Source: Firmicutes bacterium CAG:475 (GTDB lineage Bacteria; Bacillota; Clostridia; Christensenellales; CAG-917). Taken from it: 21,480 nucleotides of DNA. The notes under the pieces were generated by a model that searched no databases, had not been told where the DNA came from, and saw nothing but the letters and a program-made list of their open reading frames with translations. Shown piece by piece: positions 1 through 7,643 of the stretch. The stretch's first letter is position 1; each line of letters opens with the position of its first letter. The stretch spans positions 1 to 21,480 of the forward strand of contig FR895523.1 in NCBI GenBank assembly GCA_000434435.1. The letters run 5' to 3'. A program made the translations under genes and the position numbers.

Positions 1-2
1 TA

Positions 3-650
3 GGAAGAGCGGGAGAATTGCCAAAAGAGACGTTTGACAGAGCATATAAGGCACTTAAAGCCTCGAATCCGATCATAAGCGACGAAATCGTGCGTGGAGG
101 ACGCACTTGCATAATCCCCATCAGATATCCGCTTACGCGTATGGTTGCCGACGGCTATGCTGCAATCGGCGACGCGGCGTTTATGACAATACCCATGATC
201 GGAAGCGGCATCGAAAACTCAATGAAAGCGGCTTGCATATTGGCGGACATGATCATCAAATCGAACTCCGTCAAAAAGGAAGACTTGTGGAAATACGAGG
301 TTGAATATTTCAAGCTTCGCGGCGGCGATCACGTGGGGATCGACATTCTCAAACGCTGGCTACTCGGCGCAAAACCGCAAGACCTAGATTGGCTCTTTGA
401 AAAAGGCGTTGTGGACGATGGCAATATGGCGGCAGGCGCAACGGGCAAACTTATCGTGCTCTCACCTAAAGACCTCGTCGTCAAAGTGGCGAGAGGCTGG
501 ACAAGACTTCCGCTTTTGCTTGCAATGAACAACATGCTTATGCGCTCAAAAAAAGCCGCAAAAATCGCAAAGCACATTCCGGAAACCTACGACGAAGAGA
601 AAATCGCAAGGTGGGAAAATAAAATCGAAAAACTTGTATATCACAAGTGA
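3..650 (+). CDS. FAD-dependent oxidoreductase, geranylgeranyl-reductase-like (5' truncated)
   Basis: The reading frame is open from the left edge, so the N-terminus with the FAD-binding GxGxxG fold lies outside the window; the visible part is about 215 residues. The segment GYAAIGDAAFMTIPMIGSGI matches the second FAD-binding motif (GDAA...P..G.GI) of the FixC/geranylgeranyl reductase family of flavoproteins, followed by the helix (ENSMKAA) usual in that family. The remaining C-terminal part is helical and basic, with no membrane segment. Members of this family reduce isoprenoid double bonds or act as generic NAD(P)/FAD oxidoreductases; the substrate cannot be told here. The gene ends in TGA 17 bases before a strong terminator, so it is the last gene of its transcript. 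The family call is fairly safe; the exact role is not. Confidence 0.75.
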   Translation, partial: GRAGELPKETFDRAYKALKASNPIISDEIVRGGRTCIIPIRYPLTRMVADGYAAIGDAAFMTIPMIGSGIENSMKAACILADMIIKSNSVKKEDLWKYEVEYFKLRGGDHVGIDILKRWLLGAKPQDLDWLFEKGVVDDGNMAAGATGKLIVLSPKDLVVKVARGWTRLPLLLAMNNMLMRSKKAAKIAKHIPETYDEEKIARWENKIEKLVYHK

Positions 651-666
651 TTTAAGCATAAACACA

Positions 667-698
667 AAAAAAATCGTCGCAAGCGCGACGATTTTTTT
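667..698. terminator. Bidirectional intrinsic terminator
   Basis: A perfect 7-bp stem TCGTCGC/GCGACGA with loop AAGC is flanked by an A-run on the left and a T-run on the right. It can therefore terminate the oxidoreductase transcript on the plus strand and the trkA-trkH-sulfatase transcript on the minus strand. It sits in the gap between the two convergent genes. Confidence 0.87.
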
Positions 699-741
699 GT
701 TGTAAAGACGAGTGTGTTTTGTGGTTCTATCGTGTTTGATA

Positions 742-2892
742 TTACAAAATACCTCTGCGGTTGGTCTTCATCTCTGTGCGGAAACCTTTGAGTTCGGCAA
801 GCAACTTCGATGCGATTTCGGGATAGGTCTTTGACAGGCTGTATCCTTCCGCCGGGTCGGTGTCGAGGTTGAAGAGGTAGTTTTTGTACACTTGGTCGAT
901 GAACGCCGAGTTTTCGGTGTGAACACTGTCGTAGTACTTGAAGTCGTAGGTCGTTCCGTCAAGCTCAACTGCCATTTGCACGGCTTGGCACTTGCCTTTT
1001 TTGAGGTAGAAGAGTTTGTCGTGCACGCGCGTGGAGGTCGAGACGGTGCAGTTCCAAAGCGACGTAAGGTCAACGCCGTCGATGATCCTGTCAGAGGGCA
1101 GATAGACGTTGCCGTCGCTGTTTGTGATGCCGCAATAGCTCAAAATGGTGTTGAACAAGTCGAAGTTCATGCTGCTTGCGTCGATATGTTTTGTCGTTGC
1201 GGTGGTAGGAGTGCTCGATTTCGTCTTGCTTGCGACGTTTGCTTGCGAGGTACGCTCGGCGTTGTTTTCCCATTGATAATAGGTGTAAGTTTCGCTTGCG
1301 ATTTGGTCGCCGCTACCTACGCCGCCGTTGGGGTAGCTGACGAGGATAGGCACTTTCATACCGCCTTCGAAAGTGGTGTTTTTTCTGCCTCTCATATCAC
1401 CGGTTACGCCCTCTCTGCCGGGACCGTTGTCCGATGTGAACACGATGAGGGTATTGTCGTAAAGCGAACTGCTGCCGCTCGAATCCGGCGTGGATTTGAG
1501 ATAGTTGAGAATATCGCCGAGATATTTGTCAAACTCCTCTATGCATTGCACGTAGGTGTCGTCGCTCGTGTTGCCCTTGCCCGTGCCGGAGTTGTCCGAA
1601 TAGATGGGGAAGTGCGGCCACGGAGTCGTGTAGTATGCAAGGAATTTCTCGTCGTTTTCAACTGAAGAAGAGATAAATTCGAGCATTTTTGCGGTGAGCA
1701 ATCTCGTGCTTTCGGATTGGTCGAGGTTTTCTTTGTGAGTACGCACTTCTTGGGAGTGGAAGTTGCCTTGCTCGTCCACGTAGTCCTCAACCCAGTTGTA
1801 CGGAGTCATATCGTTGACGTAATAGCTGCCGTAGAAGTAGTCGAAGCCTTGGTTTGTGGGCAAATATTGACCGTAGTCGCCGAGATTCCACTTGCCGATG
1901 CAGCCCGTGTTGTAGCCCGCCGCTTGCAATACTTCCGCAAAAGTGATTTCATCGCCCAAAATTCCGTCGACGTTGTTGAGGAACTGATAGGGATTGAGGA
2001 AGTGCGTAGGCGACCATGGATTTGATTGAATGTCGCTGGGGAATACGACGTTGTCGAGGTATCCGCGCGAGGAGTATCTGCCCGTGAGGATGGAGAATCT
2101 CGAAGGAGAGCATACAGGGGATGCGGAATAGAAGTTGTCCATCATGATTCCGCCGTCCGCGATGGAGTCGATGTTGGGAGTGTTGATGGTTGCGTTTTTT
2201 GAGTCGGTTACCGTGCCGCTTGCAGAGCTTATTTTGTTTGCGAGATAGCTGTATGCCGAGATATCGCTGTACGCCATATCGTCCATCAAAATTACGAGCA
2301 CGTTGGGTTTGTCTTGCGTTGTGTATTTGTTTTTGACGCTTGCAAGATAGTCGTCGTGTCCCGCTTGCAAACTCTCAACGGTTGGACGGCAGCGCAAGTT
2401 CATGAAGAAAACGTACACTATCGCCGTGCCTACCATAAGGAAAGAGCATACCGCGCAAGTGATTTTGAGAGCGGTTTTCTTTGTGATAAACTTGTCGGAC
2501 ACATAAACCAGCGTGGCGAGCAACACGGGGAAGAGCACAAGCACCAAATTGTACCAAAGGTTTTTGCCGAAGCTCTCCGCGCCCCAGATGAGAAAGAACA
2601 CGAAAAGACCGCATATGCACACCATATAGGCAATCCACATATACAGCCCGACGTTGCTCTTTGCAAGCACGCGCACAAATATAAGTACGCCCGCAACTAT
2701 TGCCAAAACGTTGGCGATAAGCGGCAAAAAGTTGTAGCCGGTGCACCACATTACGAGCATAAACGCCGAGCAAAGCGCAAGATAAACTATGTCGAAAATG
2801 CGCTTTGACTTGTCGATATGCACAAACTTTTTGTCACTGACGGCATCGACGTCGATTGTGTCGTTTTGAATGTCGTTTTCAAATTCGTTCAT
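742..2892 (-). CDS. Membrane-anchored sulfatase (formylglycine type) with five-helix N-terminus
   Basis: The protein has 716 residues. The first part has about five hydrophobic helices (roughly residues 33-50, 54-75, 84-103, 112-132, 143-164). The rest is a sulfatase / alkaline phosphatase superfamily domain starting at PNVLVILMDDMAYSD (about 196-210; D204 and D205 are metal ligands). The sulfatase signature CSPSR is at 261-265, with C261 as the predicted formylglycine; the second signature GYNTGCIGKWNLG is at 326-338 and the metal-binding FTSDNGPG at 485-492. The catalytic domain is inferred to be outside the cell, hydrolysing sulfate esters on glycans or other molecules. LtaS-type lipoteichoic acid synthases have the same overall layout but use Thr as nucleophile, so a phosphoglycerol transferase is less likely. 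The start has a GAGG site 7 bases upstream. The gene follows trkH by 60 bases with no clear promoter, so it may share that operon. No sulfatase-maturating enzyme is in the window. Confidence 0.88.
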   Translation of the reverse strand: MNEFENDIQNDTIDVDAVSDKKFVHIDKSKRIFDIVYLALCSAFMLVMWCTGYNFLPLIANVLAIVAGVLIFVRVLAKSNVGLYMWIAYMVCICGLFVFFLIWGAESFGKNLWYNLVLVLFPVLLATLVYVSDKFITKKTALKITCAVCSFLMVGTAIVYVFFMNLRCRPTVESLQAGHDDYLASVKNKYTTQDKPNVLVILMDDMAYSDISAYSYLANKISSASGTVTDSKNATINTPNIDSIADGGIMMDNFYSASPVCSPSRFSILTGRYSSRGYLDNVVFPSDIQSNPWSPTHFLNPYQFLNNVDGILGDEITFAEVLQAAGYNTGCIGKWNLGDYGQYLPTNQGFDYFYGSYYVNDMTPYNWVEDYVDEQGNFHSQEVRTHKENLDQSESTRLLTAKMLEFISSSVENDEKFLAYYTTPWPHFPIYSDNSGTGKGNTSDDTYVQCIEEFDKYLGDILNYLKSTPDSSGSSSLYDNTLIVFTSDNGPGREGVTGDMRGRKNTTFEGGMKVPILVSYPNGGVGSGDQIASETYTYYQWENNAERTSQANVASKTKSSTPTTATTKHIDASSMNFDLFNTILSYCGITNSDGNVYLPSDRIIDGVDLTSLWNCTVSTSTRVHDKLFYLKKGKCQAVQMAVELDGTTYDFKYYDSVHTENSAFIDQVYKNYLFNLDTDPAEGYSLSKTYPEIASKLLAELKGFRTEMKTNRRGIL

Positions 2893-2952
2893 ATGTAAAC
2901 CTCAATATTTATTTTTCGTATTTGTGCGGCATGCGCCGATTGAAAGAGTGTT

Positions 2953-4428
2953 TTAGGCTCTCTTCCAAGATTTTACGTTGAAGAGCAGGAGTATAGGCAA
3001 GATTTCGAGTCTTCCGAGCAACATATCGAAGCAAAGCACGAGTTTTGCAAATATCGAATAGCTTGCAAAGTTGCCCGTAGGACCGACCGCGCCGCTTCCG
3101 GGGCCTATGTTGTTGAAGCATGCAAGCACGGCGGAGAAGTTGGTCTCAAACGCGCTGTACCGACCGAAGTCGTTGTTTTCAATCGAGATGAGCATCACCG
3201 ATACGAGTATGATGAACATGTAGATGATAAAGAAGCTCTTTACATTGCGAATGGTTGCATCGTCAACGGGTCTGCCGTCCATTTTTACGGTGTAGACGGA
3301 GCGTGGAGAGAGCGTCTTTTTCACGTTTATGACAGACGATTTCGAAAGCATAATGACGCGCGATACTTTAAGTCCGCCTGCCGTTGAGCCTGCGCAACCG
3401 CCTATGCACATCACCGCAAACAGAGTTATTCTTGAAAGCACCGGCCACGTCGTGTAGTCCGCAGTGCCGAATCCCGACGTGCTAATAAGCGACGATACGT
3501 TGAAAGAGGCGGCGCGAAGAGCCGTTGCAAAGTCGGTGTACGTGCCGGATGCCATAAGATTTGCAACGATTATTGCGATTGCGGAAACGAAAATGCCCAA
3601 AAACCAGAACACTTCTTCGTTTTTCAGAGCTTTGACAAAGTGTCCCACAAGCATAAGGAAATATACGTTGAAGTTTATGGAGAAAAGTGCCATAAACACC
3701 GTGAGCGTAACTTCGATACCGACGGAATTGTAGGCGGCTATGCTTGCCGCTTTTACGCTGAAACCGCCCGTGGAAGCCGTTGAAAACGCATGGCAGAAAC
3801 TGTCGAAAACCGGCATTTTGAGCGCGCAGAGTATGCCTGCCAAAATGAACGTCATCACGATGTAGATTGCGTACAAGATGAGGGAAGTAAAGCGCAATTT
3901 GCTCACGATTTTGCCGAACGACGGCCCCGGTATTTCAGCTTTTGCAAGCGCGGTGGACATTTTGTCGTTTTGCGGAATAAACACGATGACGAAAACCAGC
4001 ACGCCCATACCGCCGATAAACTGCGTGAGCGAACGCCAGAAAAGCAAGGATTTTGGCAGAGCTTCGACGTTTGTGAGTATGCTTGAACCCGTCGTGGTGT
4101 AGCCGGATATGGTTTCAAAAAGAGCGTCGATGTAGTTGGGAATATATCCGGATACACGGAAAGGAATGGCACTTACGAGCGCAATAAAAATCCAAAACAG
4201 AGCGCACATTGCAAAGCCGCTTGTGGAGCGCATGTCGCGTTTGGCTTTTGGGGGACGCACGATGATGCCTATCACGCCCATCAACAAACAAACGCCTATC
4301 GCTATGCCGAAAGCGAGTATAGTCGTATCCTCTCCGTAGCCTATTGCCATGAAGAGAGGGATGGACATCAATGCTCCGATTATGACGGCGATTTCGCCTA
4401 GAACGAATGCAAGCAAACGTAAATTCAT
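2953..4428 (-). CDS. trkH: Trk/Ktr potassium uptake pore protein TrkH
   Basis: This 491-residue polytopic membrane protein belongs to the TrkH/KtrB superfamily. It forms the ion pathway for K+ uptake across the cytoplasmic membrane and works with the NAD-binding gate protein TrkA. The four selectivity-filter loops are visible: TTTGSS (111-116), ASTGGFS (218-224), ISTSGFGTAD (315-324) and NNIGPGSG (439-446). The C-terminal GRLEILPIL (472-480) is typical of TrkH, and the length is close to the usual 480-500. It starts 5 bases after the trkA stop codon. There is no good Shine-Dalgarno sequence before its ATG, so its translation is probably coupled to trkA. All key filter glycines are present, so the protein looks functional. 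Confidence 0.95.
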   Translation of the reverse strand: MNLRLLAFVLGEIAVIIGALMSIPLFMAIGYGEDTTILAFGIAIGVCLLMGVIGIIVRPPKAKRDMRSTSGFAMCALFWIFIALVSAIPFRVSGYIPNYIDALFETISGYTTTGSSILTNVEALPKSLLFWRSLTQFIGGMGVLVFVIVFIPQNDKMSTALAKAEIPGPSFGKIVSKLRFTSLILYAIYIVMTFILAGILCALKMPVFDSFCHAFSTASTGGFSVKAASIAAYNSVGIEVTLTVFMALFSINFNVYFLMLVGHFVKALKNEEVFWFLGIFVSAIAIIVANLMASGTYTDFATALRAASFNVSSLISTSGFGTADYTTWPVLSRITLFAVMCIGGCAGSTAGGLKVSRVIMLSKSSVINVKKTLSPRSVYTVKMDGRPVDDATIRNVKSFFIIYMFIILVSVMLISIENNDFGRYSAFETNFSAVLACFNNIGPGSGAVGPTGNFASYSIFAKLVLCFDMLLGRLEILPILLLFNVKSWKRA

Positions 4429-4433
4429 AACAC

Positions 4434-5786
4434 TTAGTTTTCGAGAATATCTCTCAAATCGTCAAGACCTTCTTCCAATGTGACGATGATGACGTTGTCG
4501 CCCTCTTTGATGACGTCTTGTCCGGAGGGGGTGATAAGCACTCCTTTGCGGATTATGCCCGCAACGAGCAAGTGCTTTTTGAGGTTGAGTTTTTGAATGG
4601 GTATATCGAAATTTTTGAAATTCGCTTTCGCTTCGAATTCCAAAATTTCGGTGGTGTCATCAATGATGTGGAACATACGCTTGACGGTGCTGCCCGATTT
4701 GTTGCTCAAAAGACGCACGAAACGGATGATGTGGTCTGCGGTGGAGTTTTTTGTGGACACCGCGCTGTAAATTCCGCTCTTTTGCAACATATCGTAGTAA
4801 CCGAGTTGGTCGATTTTGGTGATGACTTTCGGCACGTTTTGAGAGGAGGCAAACATGCTCATTATGATGTTTTGCTCGTCGATATTGCCAAGCGCGACGA
4901 AAGCGTCGGTTGTGGAAATGTTTTCTTCTTTCAGAAGTTCCTGGTCTGTGCCGTCGCCCAAAATGACGTCCGTTTTTCTGAAATCTTGCGAAAACATCCG
5001 AGCTTTTTGTTCGTTTTTCTCGATGAGTTTGGAGTGGATGCCGAGTTTGTCAAGCTCTTTGCAAAGATAATACGCAGTCGTCGAGCCTCCAACGATGATG
5101 ACGTCTTTGGATTGCTTGTTCCAGCCAAGTTGCTTGAAAAACAGCGATATGTCTTTTGCCGTTGCGGTGAGGAAAAGTCTATCCTCCGCGCGAATGACGA
5201 AATCGCCGCCGGGGATAATTGCTTTTCCGTCGCGTTTTGCCGCACAAATAAGGACTTTTGCCTTGAATTTCGAGCTCAAATTTTTGAGTTCGAGTCCGAC
5301 GAGGTCGCTTGTTTCGTCAACCCTAAATTCGACAAGCTCGACTTTTCCGTTTGAAAACTCGTTGACTTTGATTGCCGAGGGGAAGCGAAGCATACGGCTT
5401 ATTTCAAGCGCGGCTTCGTATTGCGGATTGACCAAAAGGCTGATCCCCAAATTGTTTTCGTTGCCGAAAAGTTCAAGATATTCGGGCTTCGAAACGCGTG
5501 CAATCGTCTTTTTCGCACCGAGGCGTTTTGCGATGATGCAGCAAAGAATATTCAGTTCGTCATGGTTGGTCGCGCCGATAAAAAGCTCCGCGTACGCAAC
5601 GTTTGCTTCTTTAAGCACGTCCGCGCTCGCACTGTTGCCTATGACGCCTTTTACGTCGAATTGGTTGACGGCTTTTTCGATTTTGTCGCCATTGATGTCC
5701 ACCACGACGACGTTGTGTCCCTCGTCCGCAAGTTCTTGCATAAGGGTTGTGCCGACTGCGCCCAAACCGCTGATAATAATGTCCAT
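4434..5786 (-). CDS. trkA: Trk potassium uptake regulatory protein TrkA
   Basis: This 450-residue cytosolic protein has the TrkA layout: two NAD-binding RCK_N domains, each followed by an RCK_C ligand domain (roughly 1-120, 135-215, 228-350, 365-450). The first Rossmann motif is GLGAVG (7-12) with D30 at the end of the second strand. The second is altered to GGSTTA (233-238) with an acidic partner E256, a variation also seen in other TrkA proteins. TrkA binds nucleotides and gates TrkH. The frame stays open about 690 bases further upstream, but the start at 5786 is chosen because AGAGGAAC lies just before it and the Rossmann fold begins at residue 2. It is the first gene of the trkA-trkH(-sulfatase) unit, and a promoter candidate lies about 30 bases upstream. 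Confidence 0.95.
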   Translation of the reverse strand: MDIIISGLGAVGTTLMQELADEGHNVVVVDINGDKIEKAVNQFDVKGVIGNSASADVLKEANVAYAELFIGATNHDELNILCCIIAKRLGAKKTIARVSKPEYLELFGNENNLGISLLVNPQYEAALEISRMLRFPSAIKVNEFSNGKVELVEFRVDETSDLVGLELKNLSSKFKAKVLICAAKRDGKAIIPGGDFVIRAEDRLFLTATAKDISLFFKQLGWNKQSKDVIIVGGSTTAYYLCKELDKLGIHSKLIEKNEQKARMFSQDFRKTDVILGDGTDQELLKEENISTTDAFVALGNIDEQNIIMSMFASSQNVPKVITKIDQLGYYDMLQKSGIYSAVSTKNSTADHIIRFVRLLSNKSGSTVKRMFHIIDDTTEILEFEAKANFKNFDIPIQKLNLKKHLLVAGIIRKGVLITPSGQDVIKEGDNVIIVTLEEGLDDLRDILEN

Positions 5787-5816
5787 TGCGTTCCTCTTTG
5801 TTTGAGAATTATATTG

Positions 5817-5845
5817 ATTATAACACTTATAATAAATAATAACAA
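5817..5845 (-). promoter_or_regulatory. Candidate trkA promoter with overlapping inverted repeat
   Basis: On the minus strand TTGTTA (5845-5840) and TATAAT (5822-5817) are separated by 17 bases, which would start transcription near 5810 and give a leader of about 24 bases carrying the AGAGGAAC ribosome binding site. A perfect 7-bp inverted repeat, ATTATAA-cac-TTATAAT (5817-5833), covers the -10 box and part of the spacer and could be an operator. The region is very AT-rich, so chance matches are possible. Confidence 0.5.
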
Positions 5846-5964
5846 CTATAAAATTGCGCGTGCGCGCGAATATACTTTTCGTGTTGCGACTTAAAAACCT
5901 TTCGGGATTGCGAAATTTTGACGGGATTAAACCGCAATATGCTCCCGATATTTGACCAACTCTA

Positions 5965-5993
5965 TTGAAAACGGCATTATTGCGTGGTATAAT
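5965..5993 (+). promoter_or_regulatory. Sigma-70-type promoter abutting the start codon at 6000
   Basis: TTGAAA (5965-5970) and a consensus TATAAT (5988-5993) are 17 bases apart, with TG one base before the -10 box (extended -10). The expected transcription start, 6-8 bases past the -10, falls on or next to the ATG at 6000. No Shine-Dalgarno sequence is visible between them. Confidence 0.65.
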
Positions 5994-5999
5994 ATCGAT

Positions 6000-6452
6000 A
6001 TGAAAACGCGAATTTATATGACCAAAATGCACCAACAATGGACGTACGGCGAGCGCGAGGACCTTTTGCCGTATCTCGACGGCGAGGACGACGAGATTTT
6101 CGAGTATGCGATTGAAAATCGAAATTTCGCAATAATCCTCAAAAACGATATGACGTACGATGTTTGCGACACAGAGGACGAAGCGATAGAAAAAATTGCG
6201 TATATCTATCGCAATTATGCCGTGGTGCAAAACGACAAAGATTTGTGCTACATCGCGCGCGACGACACGGACAAACGATACAAAACGCCTGCCGACGCGC
6301 AAGCGGACGGCGTATTCGATTACGTGTACGTGCCGCGCGATATGTTTTTCCTCTCCAAGTTCGGCAAAATCATCGCTATCGGACACAGCGAGGACGAAAT
6401 GCGCGAGAAAATGTACGAGCATTACAGGGCGAAATACACGTATTTGTATTGA
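6000..6452 (+). CDS. Hypothetical protein, 150 residues, possibly leaderless
   Basis: I do not recognise this protein. It is acidic and soluble, with no signal peptide or membrane helix, and rich in Asp, Glu, Tyr and Arg; short stretches such as NRNFAIILKNDMTYDVCDTE and FDYVYVPRDMFF suggest a compact alpha/beta fold. The frame extends upstream to an alternative TTG at 5952, but that would place the strong promoter inside the gene, so the ATG at 6000 is preferred. ATGs at 6018 and 6027 also lack ribosome binding sites. The gene stands alone, divergent from trkA and convergent with a lipoprotein gene. Coding status is supported by its length, regular codon use, a clear promoter and a terminator 74 bases after the stop. 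Confidence 0.72.
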   Translation: MKTRIYMTKMHQQWTYGEREDLLPYLDGEDDEIFEYAIENRNFAIILKNDMTYDVCDTEDEAIEKIAYIYRNYAVVQNDKDLCYIARDDTDKRYKTPADAQADGVFDYVYVPRDMFFLSKFGKIIAIGHSEDEMREKMYEHYRAKYTYLY

Positions 6453-6525
6453 CTTGATTTTATCGCTTTTCGGCACGCAAGAAATCTGTTTGAATTTTGA
6501 ATTGATTTTGCCTCAAAAGCACAAA

Positions 6526-6553
6526 AAAAAGCACACCGAGCGGTGTGCTTTTT
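6526..6553. terminator. Bidirectional intrinsic terminator
   Basis: The perfect stem GCACACC/GGTGTGC (6531-6537 and 6542-6548) with loop GAGC is flanked by an A-run on the left and T-run on the right. It lies between the convergent hypothetical gene ending at 6452 and the lipoprotein gene ending at 6568, and can serve both. Confidence 0.87.
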
Positions 6554-6567
6554 GGTTTAGACAATTA

Positions 6568-7482
6568 TCAGGCAAGGGTTGCGGTTTTGAGTTCGTATGT
6601 CATCATATTGGTGCTGCCGTCTTTTTTGAAAGGTTCTTCGATTTTGACAAGCACGTGTCTCATTGCCCAGCCGTTGAATAAAACGTCGCTTGCAGCATAA
6701 TAGAGAGTTTGCGAAATGCCTGCGACTTCCGTTGCGCGCGAAACGTAGACTTTGTAGCATTCGATGCCGTTGTCGGAATATTTCTCACTCGAAGCGGTGT
6801 AGGGCGTTTTGACGTTGGTTTTGCCGTCCGCTCTCGTGGTGAGCGTCACCGAACCTGCTTCCGTTGCGGAAACGAGAGGCACGGAGAATGAGAACGCAAG
6901 CGAATCGCTGAACGTCGTGATGGTGCGCAACGCTTGATGGAACTCGTTGTTGTCGAAATAAGTCGTTCCGCCCGCTTCCACGCTGCCTTTGCTCTTTTCA
7001 CCGTTTACGGTGCGAGTGTAGGAGAACTTTTTGCCGTCGTACGAACCGAAAAGACGGAAAGTTTCCTTTTCGCCGTCCTTTTGCACTCTGTACGAGTATG
7101 CGGGCACCATGTAGCTTGAACCGTTGATGAGCTTGAAGTAGCAGCCCGTTTCGTACGTTTGCGTGCCGACGCGCAGCAAACCGTTGACCAAAATGCCTGC
7201 GGAAAGGTTTTCAAGATTGGTGTCGCTCGAACCGAAGTTTTCGACCTTTGCGCCTTCGCCGTACGCTTTGAGGGTGACATTGTACGTCCCGTCGTAGCCT
7301 TCGATTTTGTTGCCGTCCGCGTCCTTTGCGCAAACGTCGTATTCGAAGCTCTCGCTGTTGTGGTCGCTCAAAATGTTGCGAAGCTGACCTTGCGTGGTTG
7401 CGGTGTTGTTGCAAGCCGTCATCGAAACGCAAGCAAGCGCGACGACAAGCACTATGGATATTGTAAGTATAACTTTTTTCAT
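6568..7482 (-). CDS. Predicted lipoprotein, unknown function
   Basis: The 304-residue product starts with MKK, a hydrophobic segment (about 4-19) and SMTACNN, which fits a type II signal peptide with lipidated Cys24; the residue at -3 is Met rather than the usual Leu, a slightly weak lipobox. The mature part looks beta-rich, with many Thr, Ser, Tyr and Gly, and no recognised catalytic motif. It is inferred to sit on the outer face of the cytoplasmic membrane. No other gene shares its transcription unit, and addB diverges from it. There is no Shine-Dalgarno sequence before the ATG; a TATAAT box ends only 9 bases upstream, so the mRNA leader would be a few bases at most. Secretion is well supported; the function is unknown. 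Confidence 0.82.
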   Translation of the reverse strand: MKKVILTISIVLVVALACVSMTACNNTATTQGQLRNILSDHNSESFEYDVCAKDADGNKIEGYDGTYNVTLKAYGEGAKVENFGSSDTNLENLSAGILVNGLLRVGTQTYETGCYFKLINGSSYMVPAYSYRVQKDGEKETFRLFGSYDGKKFSYTRTVNGEKSKGSVEAGGTTYFDNNEFHQALRTITTFSDSLAFSFSVPLVSATEAGSVTLTTRADGKTNVKTPYTASSEKYSDNGIECYKVYVSRATEVAGISQTLYYAASDVLFNGWAMRHVLVKIEEPFKKDGSTNMMTYELKTATLA

Positions 7483-7491
7483 AATATGTTT

Positions 7492-7519
7492 ATTATAGCA
7501 TAAAAATATATTCTCGCAA
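7492..7519 (-). promoter_or_regulatory. Candidate promoter of the lipoprotein gene
   Basis: On the minus strand TTGCGA (7519-7514) lies 16 bases before an exact TATAAT (7497-7492), with TG one base upstream of the -10 box. The predicted start of transcription falls only a few bases before the ATG at 7482. Confidence 0.5.
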
Positions 7520-7564
7520 TAAAAAACGGCTTGATTTTCTTCATTTAACCTTAAAATTTGAAAG

Positions 7565-7597
7565 AAACAAATAAAAATTGTTAATTTTTATTTGTTT
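7565..7597. repeat. Perfect 15-bp inverted repeat between divergent promoters
   Basis: AAACAAATAAAAATT (7565-7579) and its exact reverse complement (7583-7597) are separated by GTT. The repeat lies 11 bases upstream of the addB -35 box and about 45 bases upstream of the lipoprotein -35 box, outside both expected transcripts. It is therefore more likely a protein-binding site or cruciform-forming DNA than an RNA structure. Function is unknown. Confidence 0.85.
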
Positions 7598-7608
7598 TGC
7601 TAATGGGA

Positions 7609-7637
7609 TTGAAACGGTACATAAAAGGTGATATACT
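7609..7637 (+). promoter_or_regulatory. Candidate addBA promoter, close to the start codon
   Basis: TTGAAA (7609-7614) and TATACT (7632-7637) are exactly 17 bases apart, with TG one base before the -10. Transcription would begin at about 7643-7645, at the addB ATG. The segment AGGTGAT (7626-7632) overlapping the -10 could instead be a Shine-Dalgarno sequence, but it is rather far (11 bases) from the ATG and would then need a promoter further upstream. Confidence 0.6.
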
Positions 7638-7643
7638 CAAAAT

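Noticed and set aside
4518..5354. 278-codon plus-strand frame
   Set aside because: Antisense shadow of trkA; no start signals and composition typical of reverse-frame translation.
5854..5868. Alternating TGCGCGTGCGCGCG tract (Z-DNA-like)
   Set aside because: Short and imperfect as an inverted repeat; no clear link to either divergent gene.
5787..6476. N-terminal 230-codon extension of trkA
   Set aside because: It runs antisense through the 150-residue gene and its promoter. TrkA homology and a good ribosome binding site begin at 5786.
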